From Pelargonium cotyledonis (lineage: Eukaryota; Streptophyta; Magnoliopsida; Geraniales; Geraniaceae): 44,996 bases of DNA. Of the stretch, positions 13,201 to 24,651 are shown in pieces. The notes under the pieces are model-generated. The model was not told where the DNA came from and made no database searches. It saw nothing but the letters and a program-made list of their open reading frames with translations. Position 1 is the first letter of the stretch, and every line of letters begins with the position of its first letter. The stretch is taken from assembly GCA_036897625.1 (NCBI GenBank), contig JAYMTA010000079.1:1-44996 (forward strand). The letters run 5' to 3'. The translations under genes were made by a program, and so were the position numbers.

Positions 13201-16140
13201 TAGGGAAACAAATACTAATTTAAGAAATAGTACCTTGTATCTTTCCAAACGGGATTGACTTCGAGATATGGGATCACAAGTGTAGCATTCAGTATTTTAG
13301 CAACCGCGACTGCATCACATATCTGAAAATTTGTACTCGGTTATAGTTTTGAACATAGGTTGAGTGAACATAAACAATAGTATAGGTAATCTATATTCAC
13401 ACAGTTCTAATCTCTTTAGTATAGTATAGTAAATCTAAAGGTACCTACCCCCATTCTCTGTTGGTTCAGTCCTCCATCCAGAAACACCTGAATATATCCC
13501 TGCGAATCCTGTGGTCGTGCTGTTTAGAAAAAAATGTGAAGACTAATGAGAGGAAAATTATGGGCGCAAACATCATATAATAAGTTTTCTTATATGCGCA
13601 AATGTTTTCTTATATGCGCAAATGTCACTAAAAGTTTTCGCCCTTTCTCCCACATAGAGCTAGCAATTTGGACCCGAACATGCGAGCACTCAATACAGAT
13701 ACACGACCCAAAATTTTGGGTTCAGGCCTCTCAAAAAATGAACCCAGCAATGTTCGGGTCAAGTCGGATTTGTCGTGAATAGAAACGGGTTGGGCAAACC
13801 CACATGAACTTTACTTGCAACCCAATCAGGTTAGGGTTAGACAGCGCCAACCCAAACCCACACCACGAATTCTGTCACATCGTTAATCATATGAATAAAG
13901 CTTTCTATTCATTCACTCACAGAGAGAATTAGAAGCCTGAATGCACGGTTTCCATCCTTCATCAGCCAAAGGAATCCAGAGATCAGACTGCTTTTCATTT
14001 GACTAGAGAGAATAAAGAAGAGTTAACACAGGATCTTATAGACCAGAATATAAATATATGTGTGTGTTCAACAGATTCCAACTCACAGATTCTTGTTGTA
14101 AAGCACTCTTGAGTAGATTTGAGTGCTTAGGTTTCAGAGGGTTCCATGCCTGCACAATGTAAAGATAATATAATCAGAACACAGAATTATCAACTAAAGT
14201 ACTGGAAGAGTTCCAGATCAAAATTACCAAGAATACAACATAATGCAAGTAATTTAAGAAGTGGCGTGCCACTTTAAAAACCAAAGAGTTGGCACTCTAG
14301 TCGACGAGACTGAATTCCTTAAGTTCGAGGAATAAACATTTTAGTACATGTCCAAACACTTTCAAGGTAGTGAATGGATAACAGTTTGTGATGCTAGCAT
14401 CCAAAACAAAATTATACCTAAGCAGTCTCAGATGCCAGTTTAGGTTCGATACCCAACTCAATGGGATTCAAAATCGTGACTTTTTTAGAAGTATGTGTCT
14501 TCAACCATTGAGTCATCTCCTAATGAACATGCAGAATATTTCACCAGGACTAAGCAGCCAATTCTACAGATGTGGAAGTCAATGAAGAAAAAAGGCAGAG
14601 CAAGGAATCTCAGGCTCTCAGCCAAAGAGTTAATGGATGAGACTCAGTCACACTTAAAATCAATTGTATCCACAACTGAGGCACAAAACGCCCAAAAATT
14701 CTCATTGACTTAGATGAGTCTTAGTCATAAACTCTTTCGATGAGGTTCATTTTTCTCAAAAAGATAATATAGTCAACAATCCATAATTTCCATCTCAATC
14801 AACCGATAGCTATCTTAATTTTCAGTACTTTAGAACATCAATTACACTGCATGACCTAATCACTACATCTCCTGAGGATCTACTTCCACAAACCAAAACC
14901 TCTAGCTGGTCAACGCCACCTTGTAAAATATACCTAATCTCAGGTCCTCCAAAGTCCAAACCCAAGTGATAGTTTCTTTCACATTGAGCTACTGCACCAC
15001 TCTACTAGGTCCTAACTGATAATGACATTTTCTCTGCTGGACCAACTCAAAACCCTTTTCTCATTCTTCCTTTATACCAATTTCAACACTTCCTTGACAC
15101 AACACCCACTTAAATTCCAAAAGTTCCTACCCATCACGATTCACTTTCCCTACAATAAAACCCTAACTCCTATGATCAAACAAGACATAAATAAACAAAA
15201 ACCCAACTAAACAAACAATAAATTACAAAACATAACCAACAAAGTTTGATTTAACCATTTTTCCAATTAAATTTTCTGGAGAAAACACAAAACATAAGCA
15301 AGAAAATGAAATTTAAGAACTTCAAAGCTCACCAAAACATACCCACTAGCATAAGAAGCTCAGAAACAAATATATAATAATAATAATACCATTTTCCCAG
15401 CAAATTTTTCCCAAGAAAATAAAGATCATCCAAACATAACCAATAGCAAAAAAAAACTAGCACTAACAATTTTTCCAGCTAACATTCTTCTCGAAAACAC
15501 AAAACATAAGCAAGAAAATAGAATTCAAAATGCCCACGAACTTCACCGGAACATACCCATTAGCATAACAAGCTCAGGAAGAAAGAAAAAAATGTATTAT
15601 ATGTATATAATACCCATTTTCCAAGCTAATTTTTCTCGAGAAAATAAAAACCATCCAAACATACCCAATAGCATAATAAAAAAATAGCATTAACCATTTT
15701 TCCAGTTAACATTTCTCGCAAAAACACAAAGCATAAGCAATAAAATAGATTACTAGAAACCGAATAACATCATAGCTCGCCAGAACATACTCATTAGCAT
15801 AACAAACTCAGAAACAAAAATAAACAAATAAAACGATATTCAGTCTCTCAGCTAAATTTTCTCGAGAAAATACAAAATACGAGCTATAAGCAAGAAAATA
15901 GATTCCAACAAACCCCAAAACTTCAAAGCTTAACAAGCTCAGAAACAAATATAAACAAATATAAACAAATAAAACAATCATTTTCTCAGCCAACTTTTCT
16001 AGAGAAAGTAAAAACCATCCAAACAGAAACTCCCATACCGGAACCACAGAACCCGAGGCACGCCCCAGGAAAACCGGAAGAACCACCACAAACAGAGCCA
16101 GAACCGCCCGCTTCAGCCTCTCTCCGCAGCAAAACCTCAT
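10265..16140 (-). CDS. Plant O-fucosyltransferase family protein (GT, PF10250-like), 10 exons
   Basis: Exons in transcript order: 16140-16039, 14149-14087, 14002-13921, 13519-13449, 13322-13234, 13146-12943, 12516-12243, 11591-11364, 11260-11063, 10474-10265 (1521 nt, 506 aa). All phases agree. The ATG at 16140 is preceded in frame by a TAG, with no other ATG between, so this start is firm. Residues 12-25 form one hydrophobic signal anchor, as in Golgi type II glycosyltransferases. Family motifs are clear: the D-G-G-L-N-Q-Q-R-M-G nucleotide-sugar loop (about residues 97-106), H-L-R-F-D-K-D-M (290-297) with the conserved Arg, C-P-L-T-P-E-E-I-G, and the M-H-S-D-I-F-V-S-A-S-P-G-N-M-H-N-A-V block (419-437). 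The C-terminus Y-T-Y-P-A-P-N-C-M-C is typical of one plant OFT subgroup. The acceptor substrate is unknown; cell-wall glycan or protein fucosylation is inferred from the family. Large intron 1 (14150-16038) carries a tandem array. Transposon-derived sequence sits in other introns. Confidence -1.
10528..10618 (+). mobile_element. SINE 5' fragment (Au-like) in O-fucosyltransferase intron 9
   Basis: CTTGGCGCAAC ... GTTGCTGCC ... GGGTTCCAACC ... GCAGGGTTAAGCTGTGTA follows the order of the tRNA-derived head and body of plant Au-type SINEs, with A-box-like and B-box-like segments. The 3' half is missing. It lies opposite to the host gene's transcription. Confidence -1.
10640..10908. mobile_element. 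MITE-like element with TAGAG inverted ends, copy 2
   Basis: The left end TAGAGTTAGCAATTCGAG and the right end (reverse complement TAGAGCTTGCAATTTGGAC) form imperfect terminal inverted repeats. The interior is rich in GGGTTTGGGTTG and CCCGACCC blocks. The termini suit a hAT-like non-autonomous element, but I could not find matching 8-bp flanks. It lies in O-fucosyltransferase intron 9. Confidence -1.
13655..13878. mobile_element. MITE-like element (TAGAG-TIR family), copy 3
   Basis: It begins TAGAGCTAGCAATTTGGACC, with GGGTTGGGCAAACCC-type interior sequence like copy 2. The right end near 13866-13878 (reverse complement GTGACAGAATTCG) is a diverged version of the terminus. It lies in O-fucosyltransferase intron 3. 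Confidence -1.
15262..16026. repeat. Diverged tandem array (about 214-234 bp units) in O-fucosyltransferase intron 1
   Basis: Two alternating blocks recur. One contains AAAACACAAAACATAAGCAAG followed by GAACATACCCATTAGCATAAC and AGCTCAG (near 15290-15363, 15490-15572, 15722-15810, and a shortened copy at 15870-15942). The other contains AAAATAAAAACCATCCAAACATAC (near 15414, 15645, 16004). The anchor ACATAC(C/T)CA recurs at 15337, 15551 and 15785. The last unit abuts the exon 1 donor. On the gene strand the units carry GTATGTTT/GTATGTTC, which resemble 5' splice sites. Confidence -1.
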
Positions 16141-16808
16141 TTGATCGTTCCTATCAAAAGCAACAAATCGATCAAGCCGAACCAGCTGAGAACAGAGCCC
16201 GAACACAGATTTTAAAGCACCGAACTGAGTCAACCGTGTCTACTGAGTCGAGTGAGCGAGTCTCGGGTCCTTCTCTGAATCTTCGATAAGAGAAGCTATT
16301 AATGGAGGAGAAGAGAAGCAGCTACAGCTGCCATTATCACAGCTTGCTCTGGTTCTCGTGTTCAGCGTCTGTGGTGCTGAGCCAAAGAAAGGATCGGATG
16401 CGGACACCTGTACAACTGGACTGATGGAGATCACTTCGGAGACGTGTCTTTTCTTGGGCCCGCAATGATGAATTGTACGTTGATTGGGAATCCGACGGTG
16501 GAAAAGGTAATAGTCGGTCCTATTGATGAGGATCTGACCGTTGGATGGGTGCGAAGTTTCATGATTGTGATTGCTTTTTCTGTGCCACCGACAATATATA
16601 AAAAATGCGAAGGGTTTTCTTTTAGTATGGATTTAATATTTCAGTTATTTGATATAAAATTATATCAGTTAAATCAATAAAATAATAACACCTTATTTAA
16701 AATTTTGAATTCAGACGGGTCCCTCTGCTTTCACAAATTCACTTGAATGGATTTAAATAATTTTCAATGAGGTGTCATCATCTCATTGGCTTCTCAAATT
16801 ATAACTAA

Positions 16809-16828
16809 TATATCAGTTAACTGATATA
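16809..16828. repeat. 20-bp perfect palindrome
   Basis: Bases 16809-16828, centred on GTTAAC, are identical to their reverse complement. A related half (ATATCAGTTAAATCAAT) lies near 16662. It may be chance in AT-rich DNA. Confidence -1.
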
Positions 16829-17301
16829 CATTTTACTCTTTCAATATTTTCCATTTTTTTCTTTCCTAATTATTAGGACAAAATATCTAATTTTAGAATA
16901 TTAGTTTATTTATTTTACTAGATAATAGAGCTTAGTTTTCGTGATTTGTAAGAAAATCTACTCAAAAGTCAAAACGTGGTTTTTTTTATCAGATGAGGTA
17001 CATTCGGGTGTTTGAATAGAATTCAAAAAGATTATACCGCTTGATTCAAACTACTTGGTAATGTGAGAGGTTGTGCTAATTTTGATATCAAGGCAAAACT
17101 TTAAGAAATCAATTCAAATTTTAGAGCGAGTCCACTCGGACTAGCTTGTTGGGTTGATTCGGGTTTAGCAAGTGTGCCTGGTCATGTTCACTATCACGAC
17201 TTTCGTCCACCAAAACCTATTTTTTGTGGGGTTTTGGTTGTTTTTCCTCCCGATTTTGCCTATTTTAAACTCGTTTTTTTTTTTGCCAAACCTTGTTTTG
17301 T

Positions 17302-17326
17302 CTCCCACTCCCACTCCCACTCCCAC
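17302..17326. repeat. (CCCACT)n short tandem repeat
   Basis: Four copies of CCCACT/CTCCCA lie in the divergent intergenic region. It is a simple repeat. Confidence -1.
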
Positions 17327-18421
17327 ATATGTGTTTTAGGCTTTTTCTCAGTTTCAAATTATTTTTTCCAAACATTTATTCTTAACCAAAATACATCATA
17401 TAAAACTTCCTTCGTGGGCGACTTCCTTTTGGCGGGACGCGGAAATCGATCATTTTTTTTTTTGGAAACCGATCATTGATCAATTTGATTTATAAATTTT
17501 TATGCATCACTATTGAAGAATATACATTTAAACAAAATGGGTAAAATGAAAGGGAAAAAAAATACAGTGAACCCTATTGAAATGGGTAGAGAAAAATATC
17601 TAATATAAATGGGTGGATCTGGTTAGATCAAAATGTATACAATGTTGAATTGACCCAATTTTGTTAGGTTCATTTATGGATTATGGGGTTCACATGCCAC
17701 TATAATGTCTCAATAATGCAACCCATCAACCCTCCTTAAATCACAAACAATTGAAGTGTCAATTGTCATTGAATTGTTTGCTAATTTTGTACCAACCATT
17801 ATTTCACCACATGAAATTTAAATTTTGCACCATTCTTATAAGGTAAGTCCATTTCCAAACCACAAATTATGTTGCTATAAATTGTTGTGGCAAGGAGAGA
17901 GAGGTATGTGAATGTTAGGTTTTGTTGGACATTTTGGTGGGTTTGTCTAAATTAATATCCCAATTGGTAACAACTAGAGTTACTACATTGTGTGTATGCG
18001 TTGTGACTAGTATGCAAAATATGTGTTTGTATACGTGCATGTAAGCACGACACGTTTAGTGGTTGTGTTGAGTTCATGTCAATTTTATTTAAATTAGATA
18101 TAGCGTGAGTTGCAATTGATATTGTTGTCTTTTTCAACTTCTATATTATTCTCTTATGCGCAATATATCTGAACAATGAGTGTAAAATTGTGAGCGAGAA
18201 AGAATAGATGGAATGAAAACAAATTAAACAGAAAATGCACAAATGTGAATAATATAATATAATAGCCTTGACATGATTATTGACCGTTTCGATTATTCCA
18301 ACACAAACAAAATACAATTATAAATATGACGTGTCCTAACACATTTAAACCGTGTAAGATTTCATGTCAAGTCATAAATTTTCAAAACCATATCAATGTC
18401 ATCAAAACTAAAGCAAATATG

Positions 18422-18500
18422 AATTGGGCCGAGTCCAGGCCCTAACCTAAAGCCCAACATTTTACACCTGAAAATTGTTAATTGGGCTGAGTCCAGGCCC
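18422..18500. promoter_or_regulatory. Duplicated GGGCC/T box upstream of KU80 (site II-like)
   Basis: The motif AATTGGGC(C/T)GAGTCCAGGCCC occurs at 18422 and again at 18480, 58 bp apart. Each copy holds TGGGC(C/T) and GGCCC elements that resemble site II boxes found in promoters of proliferation- and replication-linked plant genes. It lies 160-240 bp upstream of the KU80 start codon. Function is inferred from motif and position only. Confidence -1.
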
Positions 18501-18590
18501 AATACTGGCACACGTGTGTGTGGACCTACCCGGGCGGGAAGGAAAACAAGCTGTTTAGCGTACTGGAGAATTCAAATACGGAGTAATAAA

Positions 18591-18598
18591 TATAAATA
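18591..18598 (+). promoter_or_regulatory. Candidate TATA box of KU80
   Basis: TATAAATA lies 69 bases before the KU80 ATG, within reach for a short leader. The surrounding AT richness lowers certainty. Confidence -1.
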
Positions 18599-18659
18599 TA
18601 TGCACAAAACAAAACCAGTGATCAGCAGCAGCTTTTTCTGCTTTCTCTCGCTTTCTTCA

Positions 18660-21600
18660 ATGGCTCGGAACAAGGTAAAACACTACTTCTACGCCTTCTT
18701 CTTCATTTCTCGCTTAATTTTCTGCAATTATCTGCTACCGGAGACGCCATTACAGCTTCAGATTGCTTTTGGAACTGATCTTTTGTGTTTTATTCTATAG
18801 GTTATGAACATAAAGTTATTTTTAGTTCATTTGACGATAATTGCTAGCTCTAAATGCTTTAATTCCAGCTTGACGTAGTTTATTTGTGTTCGCATGTACT
18901 TGTTTTAGGGTTTAGGGTTTAATAGTTAGCTAGGGATTTAATAAATGTTCTGAAATTTCGGCATCTCTTGTTGATTTTGTTGAATGTTGAATTGAAAATG
19001 TGGAAATGATCTATGTGACTGCTGTAACTAGCTTATTTTCCTGGGAAGGCGGAGCTTTGCGACCATATATGTTTTGAGGTTTGTGTTGGACTTGGGTGGA
19101 GGTTATTTGTGTAACAGAGGGGTTTTTAGATTCTTGTTAATATCTTAGGTTTTTGTTTGTAGGTGTCTCTTTATAGCTTAAACTATAAATTTCGAGTCGA
19201 AAATAAAAAGTTGACTGAATACAAACCTTCTAAAATACCAGTTGTCATGCATTAACATATGTGAAATCATTAGTGACAGTGGCTGTTAACTTGCACGTAT
19301 GCATTATAACAAATAATGGAAGTGTGTTATAGATGTATGTGGGCAAGAAGCCACACATGAATTTTGCCTCTCTCTCTCTCTCTCTCTAATGTAAATATGA
19401 AACTTAGCATATCACTAATTTCATTTGCATATGATAATATATGTTGGGAACAGGAAACATTGCTATTGTTGCTTGATGTTGGACCGTTGATGCATAGTCT
19501 TCTTCCAGAGGTTGAAAAAGTTTGTTCTATGCTAGTACAAAAGAAGGTATTCTTCAATTTAATTTTGTTTATAGACATTTTGGTGTTCTTGTATATGCAA
19601 TGTACTTCCATATCTTTTCCCTTGGGTCTGCGTCGGTAGTGGATTGAGGCTGTAGTATATATATATATTTGTAGAATACTAGAATGTATTTTAGTAATTA
19701 TGCTGGCTTCCAATAATTTTGATTCAGCTTTCTGTTAGAAACATACTATCTTTCTGACTATCAGGGCCCATGGGTAATCATGAGCACTATTATGGTGTTA
19801 TGCTCTTACAAAGATTACTCTAACTAGCTTCTTCCCGTGCAGCTCATTTACCACAAACATGACGAAGTAGGAATTGTTTTATTTGGAACTGAAGGTATTT
19901 CTAGAGTTCATATGACTGATTATGCACACATGATACAAGATGGAATTCATTTATTATTTAATTTTTGTTGATCAAGTGGTAATATTGAATGATCCTTTCG
20001 TAAGTAGCATACTACTTATCCATTGCATTTAGAAACAAAATTATTGGCAAATTTTCCTGTGTGATCTCTTACATGCACGTGGCTAGCAGAAGTGAAGTAC
20101 TCCATATTATTTTCAGTTTAACCACATATGTTTTCATTCACAAGAGCTACCTGCTTGGCGGTAGTAATTGTTGGGCACATAGCATTTGCCTGGTTTTGAC
20201 TTTTGAGTGATTTTCAGTATTTATTGAGAATCAACTAATGCTTTGATGACTGCTAACTGTTACTTAATGATGTACTTTTGGAATGGTTAGGTACTGACAA
20301 TGAGCTGACAATGAAAGTGGGTGGATATGAAAATATATCAGTATTACAGAATATAAAAGTTGTTGATGGAGATCTTGTTGACACTTTAAAACAGCTCCCT
20401 CGTGGAACTGTGAATGGCGATTGTATCCTGTATTTTCTTTTTCTCTCCAGACTTGTTTTATATATGGGCTGAATAGTTGACTTTGCATTTCTTCTTAATA
20501 TATACTCCCTAAGCTTGCAATTTATAGTCCAGAAGGTGAAGGAAAAATTACTTTATAATGCTTTGTCATTAGTATCTCAGAATTTTTTATTTTTTATTTT
20601 TTTTGGAAAGAAAATAAAATTGATCACGCATATTTTCTTTTGTCAAATTATCAGTTGGAATATGTTTATGTGGTAATAAAGCGCACCTGCACATACACGC
20701 ATAGGTCATAGCTTTCACCAAAACATTTATCGCATAGTATTGCTGTAAGTCAAGTTTTCAGGAAGAAGCATTATTGAAAGTTGCCTTATAATTGCTTAAA
20801 TATGTCATTTTCATTTTGTTGTTGCTGGTTCCTTGACTTTGTGGGTAGTTATTGATGTTATTGTTGTTGGAATGGATATGTTGATAAAGAAATATGGTCC
20901 AACTAACAAGAAAAAGAAGCGTCTATGTCTTATTACCCATGCACTATGTCCTACCAAAGATCCATACGAAGGAACCAAAGAAGATCAAGTTGGTACAATT
21001 GCCTTACAAATGTCTGTGCATGGCATGAAATTGGAATGTATTGTTGTGAGGGGAAGTGTCAGTAGGGAGGCCGATGAGAGAATAAAGGATGAGAATGATC
21101 TTCTACTGAATTTGTTTCCGAAGAAAACACGTGCAAAGACTGTGTATGTTGACAGTCCAACATCATTCCTAGGTGCACTTCAAACTCGCAACATATCTCC
21201 GGTGACAGTGTTCAGGGGTGATCTTGAAGTGATCCCAAATATGAAGATTAAGGTGAGAATTGTTGTTATTGCTAATTTCAAGGTAGAATACCACTTTTTG
21301 GTCCCTCAAATTAGAATGATAAAAAGTCGATATGCCTCCTGATCAAGTTAACTTATTGCGGAATTCACTTTTCCTAAATCCATCATTGGAGTATTACTTC
21401 TTTCGTGTACGTCAATTGTGCAAAACAGCAGGTTGATTAGTTATTTAATGCTGTCAAATCAATAATTTTATTTTATTTTATTCAATTAAGAAAGAAGAAG
21501 AATCATATTTATGTACAAAGATATTAGAAAGCTGATTGTAGATCAGCAATATGGATATGAACAGGACAGCTCTAATCCTGTATTAGCTTGATATTTGGTC

Positions 21601-24600
21601 TGCATGAGTATGACTTATCATTTGTCATAGTTGATTTTAGCCATCATACAGACTGGGATGTGTCTGCATCTCTCACTAAATGCTTACATTACATTTGTTT
21701 TTTATCAAGCGGGTCGGTTATAGGGCTTTATTAAAAAAAAAAAAAGTTATAGATCAATACCTTTTCAGCCATTATACAGAGTTGCATGTCTAATCTTGTA
21801 TACAGTGATGACCATTTTTAATCTTTCATGCTTGTCAAATTTAGCCAAGATGACAATGCTGTATTTGTTTTGTTGCATCCAAGTAATTTTGACTCATTTC
21901 ATTGTATTCCGATGGTGTGTTTGCCAGATTCTCTGCTCATTCCTTTCTGTGTGCTTTTAGTTATACTTCTACAAGTGCCACAAATTTATCAGTACAGTTG
22001 CAGTTTAAAAAAAATGACATATAATTGTGTAAACTTTGATCATAAATAGGTATGGGTTTACAAGAAAACATCAGAGGACAGATTTCCCACTCTGAAGAAT
22101 TATTCTGATAAAGCACCACCAACTGATAGATATGCCACACACGAAGTCAAGGTAGATTATGAGTACAAAAGTGTCGAAGATCCTAGTAAAGTTGTACCTC
22201 CAGATCAAAGAATTAAAGGCTATCGTTATGGGCCTCAAGTAGTTCCCGTACCACCTTCCATAATAGATGCTATGAAATTCAAACCAGAAAAGGGTGTAAA
22301 GCTTCTGGGATTTACCAATGCTTCCAACATCATGCGGTACAATTATATTGTTTTGACTTCGTATAACACACTTTCTATCAGTTGAACTGATGTCATCTTT
22401 TGTTTTTTCTTGACTTGTTATGTACATTATAGACATTATTACATGAAAGATGTCTATATTTTCATTCCTGAACCGGGAAATAAAAAGGCCGAGCTTGCCG
22501 TTTCAGCCATAGCAAGGGCAATGAAGGAATTGAACAAGGTGGCAGTACTACGATGTGTGTGGAGACAAGGACAAGGGAATGTCGTGGTGGGGGTCTTAAC
22601 TCCCAATGTGTCCGACAATGATAATATGGTAGATTTTATGCCTGAAGTTGTTAATATGTGTATTTTTTTTTCATTGTTTTATTTATTTATTTAGTTTTTC
22701 TTCTCATTTTGCATATTTGTTGGATTTCCTGGGCAGCCTGATTCTTTTTACTTCAATGTCCTTCCTTTTGTTGAAGATCTTCGAGAATTTTCATTCCCCT
22801 CTTTCAGCAATTTACCAGCATCATTGTTGCCGGATGAAAAGCAGCAAGAGGCTGCAGATAACCTGGTGAATATGCTCGACCTTGCACCCCCTGGCAGGGG
22901 GGAAGTTCTGCCGCCTGACTTTACTCCAAATCCTGTTCTAGAGGTACTTATATATGCAATTCTTGAGTTGCATGCCTTAGCATGGCATCATAGCCTGCCG
23001 AGCTCCTTTCTAGCTATTACGTAATATGAGCATCTGACATGAATCACATAATATCATAGCAGGTTTAGTTGCAGGCAAACCCCACTTGTGTTGTTAACCC
23101 TTTTTTTTAGCAACCCAAGTTATGCCTATCATATATTGTTGTTTGGTCCAACACGTGAGGAGTGTTGAAAGTAATATGGGGAAATTTCATTATAGTAACT
23201 TACATTTAATTGGTGGATATATGTTCTCAGAGTGTCAATGTCTATATCTTTGCCTATTTCTTTACAATTACTTAGATTTACATGGCTCAATCATTTAGTT
23301 TGTTATCATTTTAGCCCGTTTCCAACACGCCTATTGTACGCTTTATACAAGCATTTAATTTCTGTTAATATGACTACCCTCCTGAGACTTTCTCTTGTCC
23401 TCCCGTTGACATACGGTTTTCTAACAGAAATTAACGGCCGATGTTAATTATTTTCAGCGCTTTTACCATCATCTTGAGCTTAAATCAAAGGACCCAGATG
23501 CTGCTGTACCTCCACTTGATGAAACTCTCAATAAAATAACTGAACCCGATCAGGAACTACTTTCTCAAAACAATTATGTTCTTGACGCAATCAGTTGCCG
23601 CTTCGAACTCAAGGAGAATCCAAAGGTTGTTATTGCTAAGCCACTTCCATGCAAAGAATAATATCACGAAACAGAATCCTAAGCATTATTGTTCTGACTT
23701 TTGTTTGCAGCTGAAGAGATCAACGAGACATTTACTGCAGGAAAACCCGTCAGTCTCGGGTGGCGAGAAGGGATCTATGGTTGTATCTGATGCTCAAGTT
23801 GTTGATTCTTTTGATAAGGCACCTCAAACTAAGGTTCAGGAAATTGGGGATTTGAACCCTATCCAAGATTTTGAAGCCATGATGTCGCACAGAGATAGCC
23901 CAGAGTGGGTTGGTAGAGCAATTAAGGAGATGAAAACTAAAATTACTGGTCTTGTAGAGGACACATCTAAGGGTGATAGTTATCCCAAAGCACTGGAATA
24001 TCTTCTTGCACTTCGCAAGGGCTGCATACTCGAGCAAGTAAGCATCCCACTGACGATGTATTTATCAATGTTTTATCCATCTACGATCTATAGTATTTAG
24101 TAGATCTGGCAATGCAGATCCGATTAATTTCAGGTTATATCAGCTTTGCTATGCATGAGATGCAGATCGGGTTATGTATTTCCAACTTGAAAAACCCCGA
24201 TCTGAAACCTGAATTGCCTTATCCATCTTAACCGTGCCTAGGTTATCGATTGTGCATTACTAAGATGTATGCATTTTGACAGCTACAAATAAGCCAACAA
24301 TGGCTGTATAATTCTCAACTTCTGTGTTTTGCAGGAACCAAAACAGTTCAACGATTTCCTACACGACCTTCGCCATTGTCAGAAGAATCAGTTCAACCAT
24401 TTCTGCGAATTCCTTGCCTCCAAAGACGTCACATTGATCACCAAGAGAGAAGCCGATGACAGGTTTCCATTCTATTCCTATATCTGTTTCTGTTCTTCAA
24501 TCGCTTGCGTTCATTTCAATCATTATTAATCATGTAGCTCGCTTTTCTTGGTCATAACTAAAAATCCTCTATATTTTGCTTTCCGAGCAGTGAAGTTACA

Positions 24601-24651
24601 GATGATGAAGCTAGAAGCTTTGTAGTCAAATCGGAGCCAATGGTCGAGTGA
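18660..24651 (+). CDS. KU80: KU80 subunit of the Ku DNA end-binding heterodimer, 12 exons
   Basis: Exons: 18660-18674, 19454-19546, 19843-19894, 20291-20422, 20849-21252, 22050-22336, 22433-22628, 22737-22943, 23458-23625, 23711-24037, 24335-24462, 24591-24651 (2070 nt, 689 aa; the Arabidopsis protein is about 680 aa). Phases agree at every junction. The first exon codes only M-A-R-N-K, as in plant KU80. Residues 6 to about 215 are the vWA-like alpha/beta domain (L-L-L-L-D-V-G-P, G-M-D-M-L-I-K-K-Y-G). Residues about 230-450 are the Ku beta-barrel core (D-Y-E-Y-K-S-V-E-D, G-Y-R-Y-G-P-Q-V-V-P, L-G-F-T-N-A-S-N-I-M-R). The C-terminal helical domain includes D-F-E-A-M-M-S-H-R-D-S-P-E-W-V-G, and the protein ends V-K-S-E-P-M-V-E. 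With KU70 it binds broken DNA ends for non-homologous end joining and protects telomeres (family knowledge). In the first vWA motif, Leu replaces the Ser I expect after D-V-G-P. Intron 4 looks U12-type. An upstream GGGCC-box pair may drive expression. Confidence -1.
19367..19387. repeat. (CT)n microsatellite in KU80 intron 1
   Basis: About ten CT units lie in KU80 intron 1, upstream of exon 2. It is a simple repeat. Confidence -1.
20423..20848 (+). other. Candidate U12-type (minor spliceosome) intron 4 of KU80
   Basis: The donor reads GTATCCTG, matching the U12 consensus (A/G)TATCCTT at seven of eight positions. TTCCTTGAC at 20829-20837 matches the U12 branch-site consensus TTCCTT(A/G)AC, with the branch A at 20836, 12 nt before the intron end. 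The intron ends in AG and is phase 1, joining the first base of a Phe codon (residue 98) to the next exon. Ordinary U2 introns in this window lack both motifs together. Confidence -1.

Larger units (their letters stand above)
16141..18659. other. Divergent intergenic region between O-fucosyltransferase and KU80
   Basis: About 2.5 kb separates two divergent start codons. No coding sequence is recognisable; short frames show only biased simple sequence. It holds the leader of the O-fucosyltransferase gene (up to about 16440), a (CCCACT)n tract, an AT-rich middle, and the KU80 promoter near 18420-18600. Confidence -1.

Noticed and set aside
14388-14720. Possible tRNA or SINE (GGTTCGATACC, a B-box-like match near 14443)
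   Set aside because: No A box at the right distance, no cloverleaf and no poly-A or T end could be seen. The match is likely chance in an intron.
15808-16233. 141-codon minus-strand frame as a single-exon gene
   Set aside because: Its upstream start is TTG, not ATG. The real start is ATG at 16140, and the frame beyond 16039 is intron repeat sequence. Only the first 34 codons from that ATG belong to the O-fucosyltransferase.
16441-18420. A hidden gene in the divergent interval before KU80
   Set aside because: Both strands were read. No exon-like blocks with splice sites and family motifs were found, only simple and AT-rich sequence.
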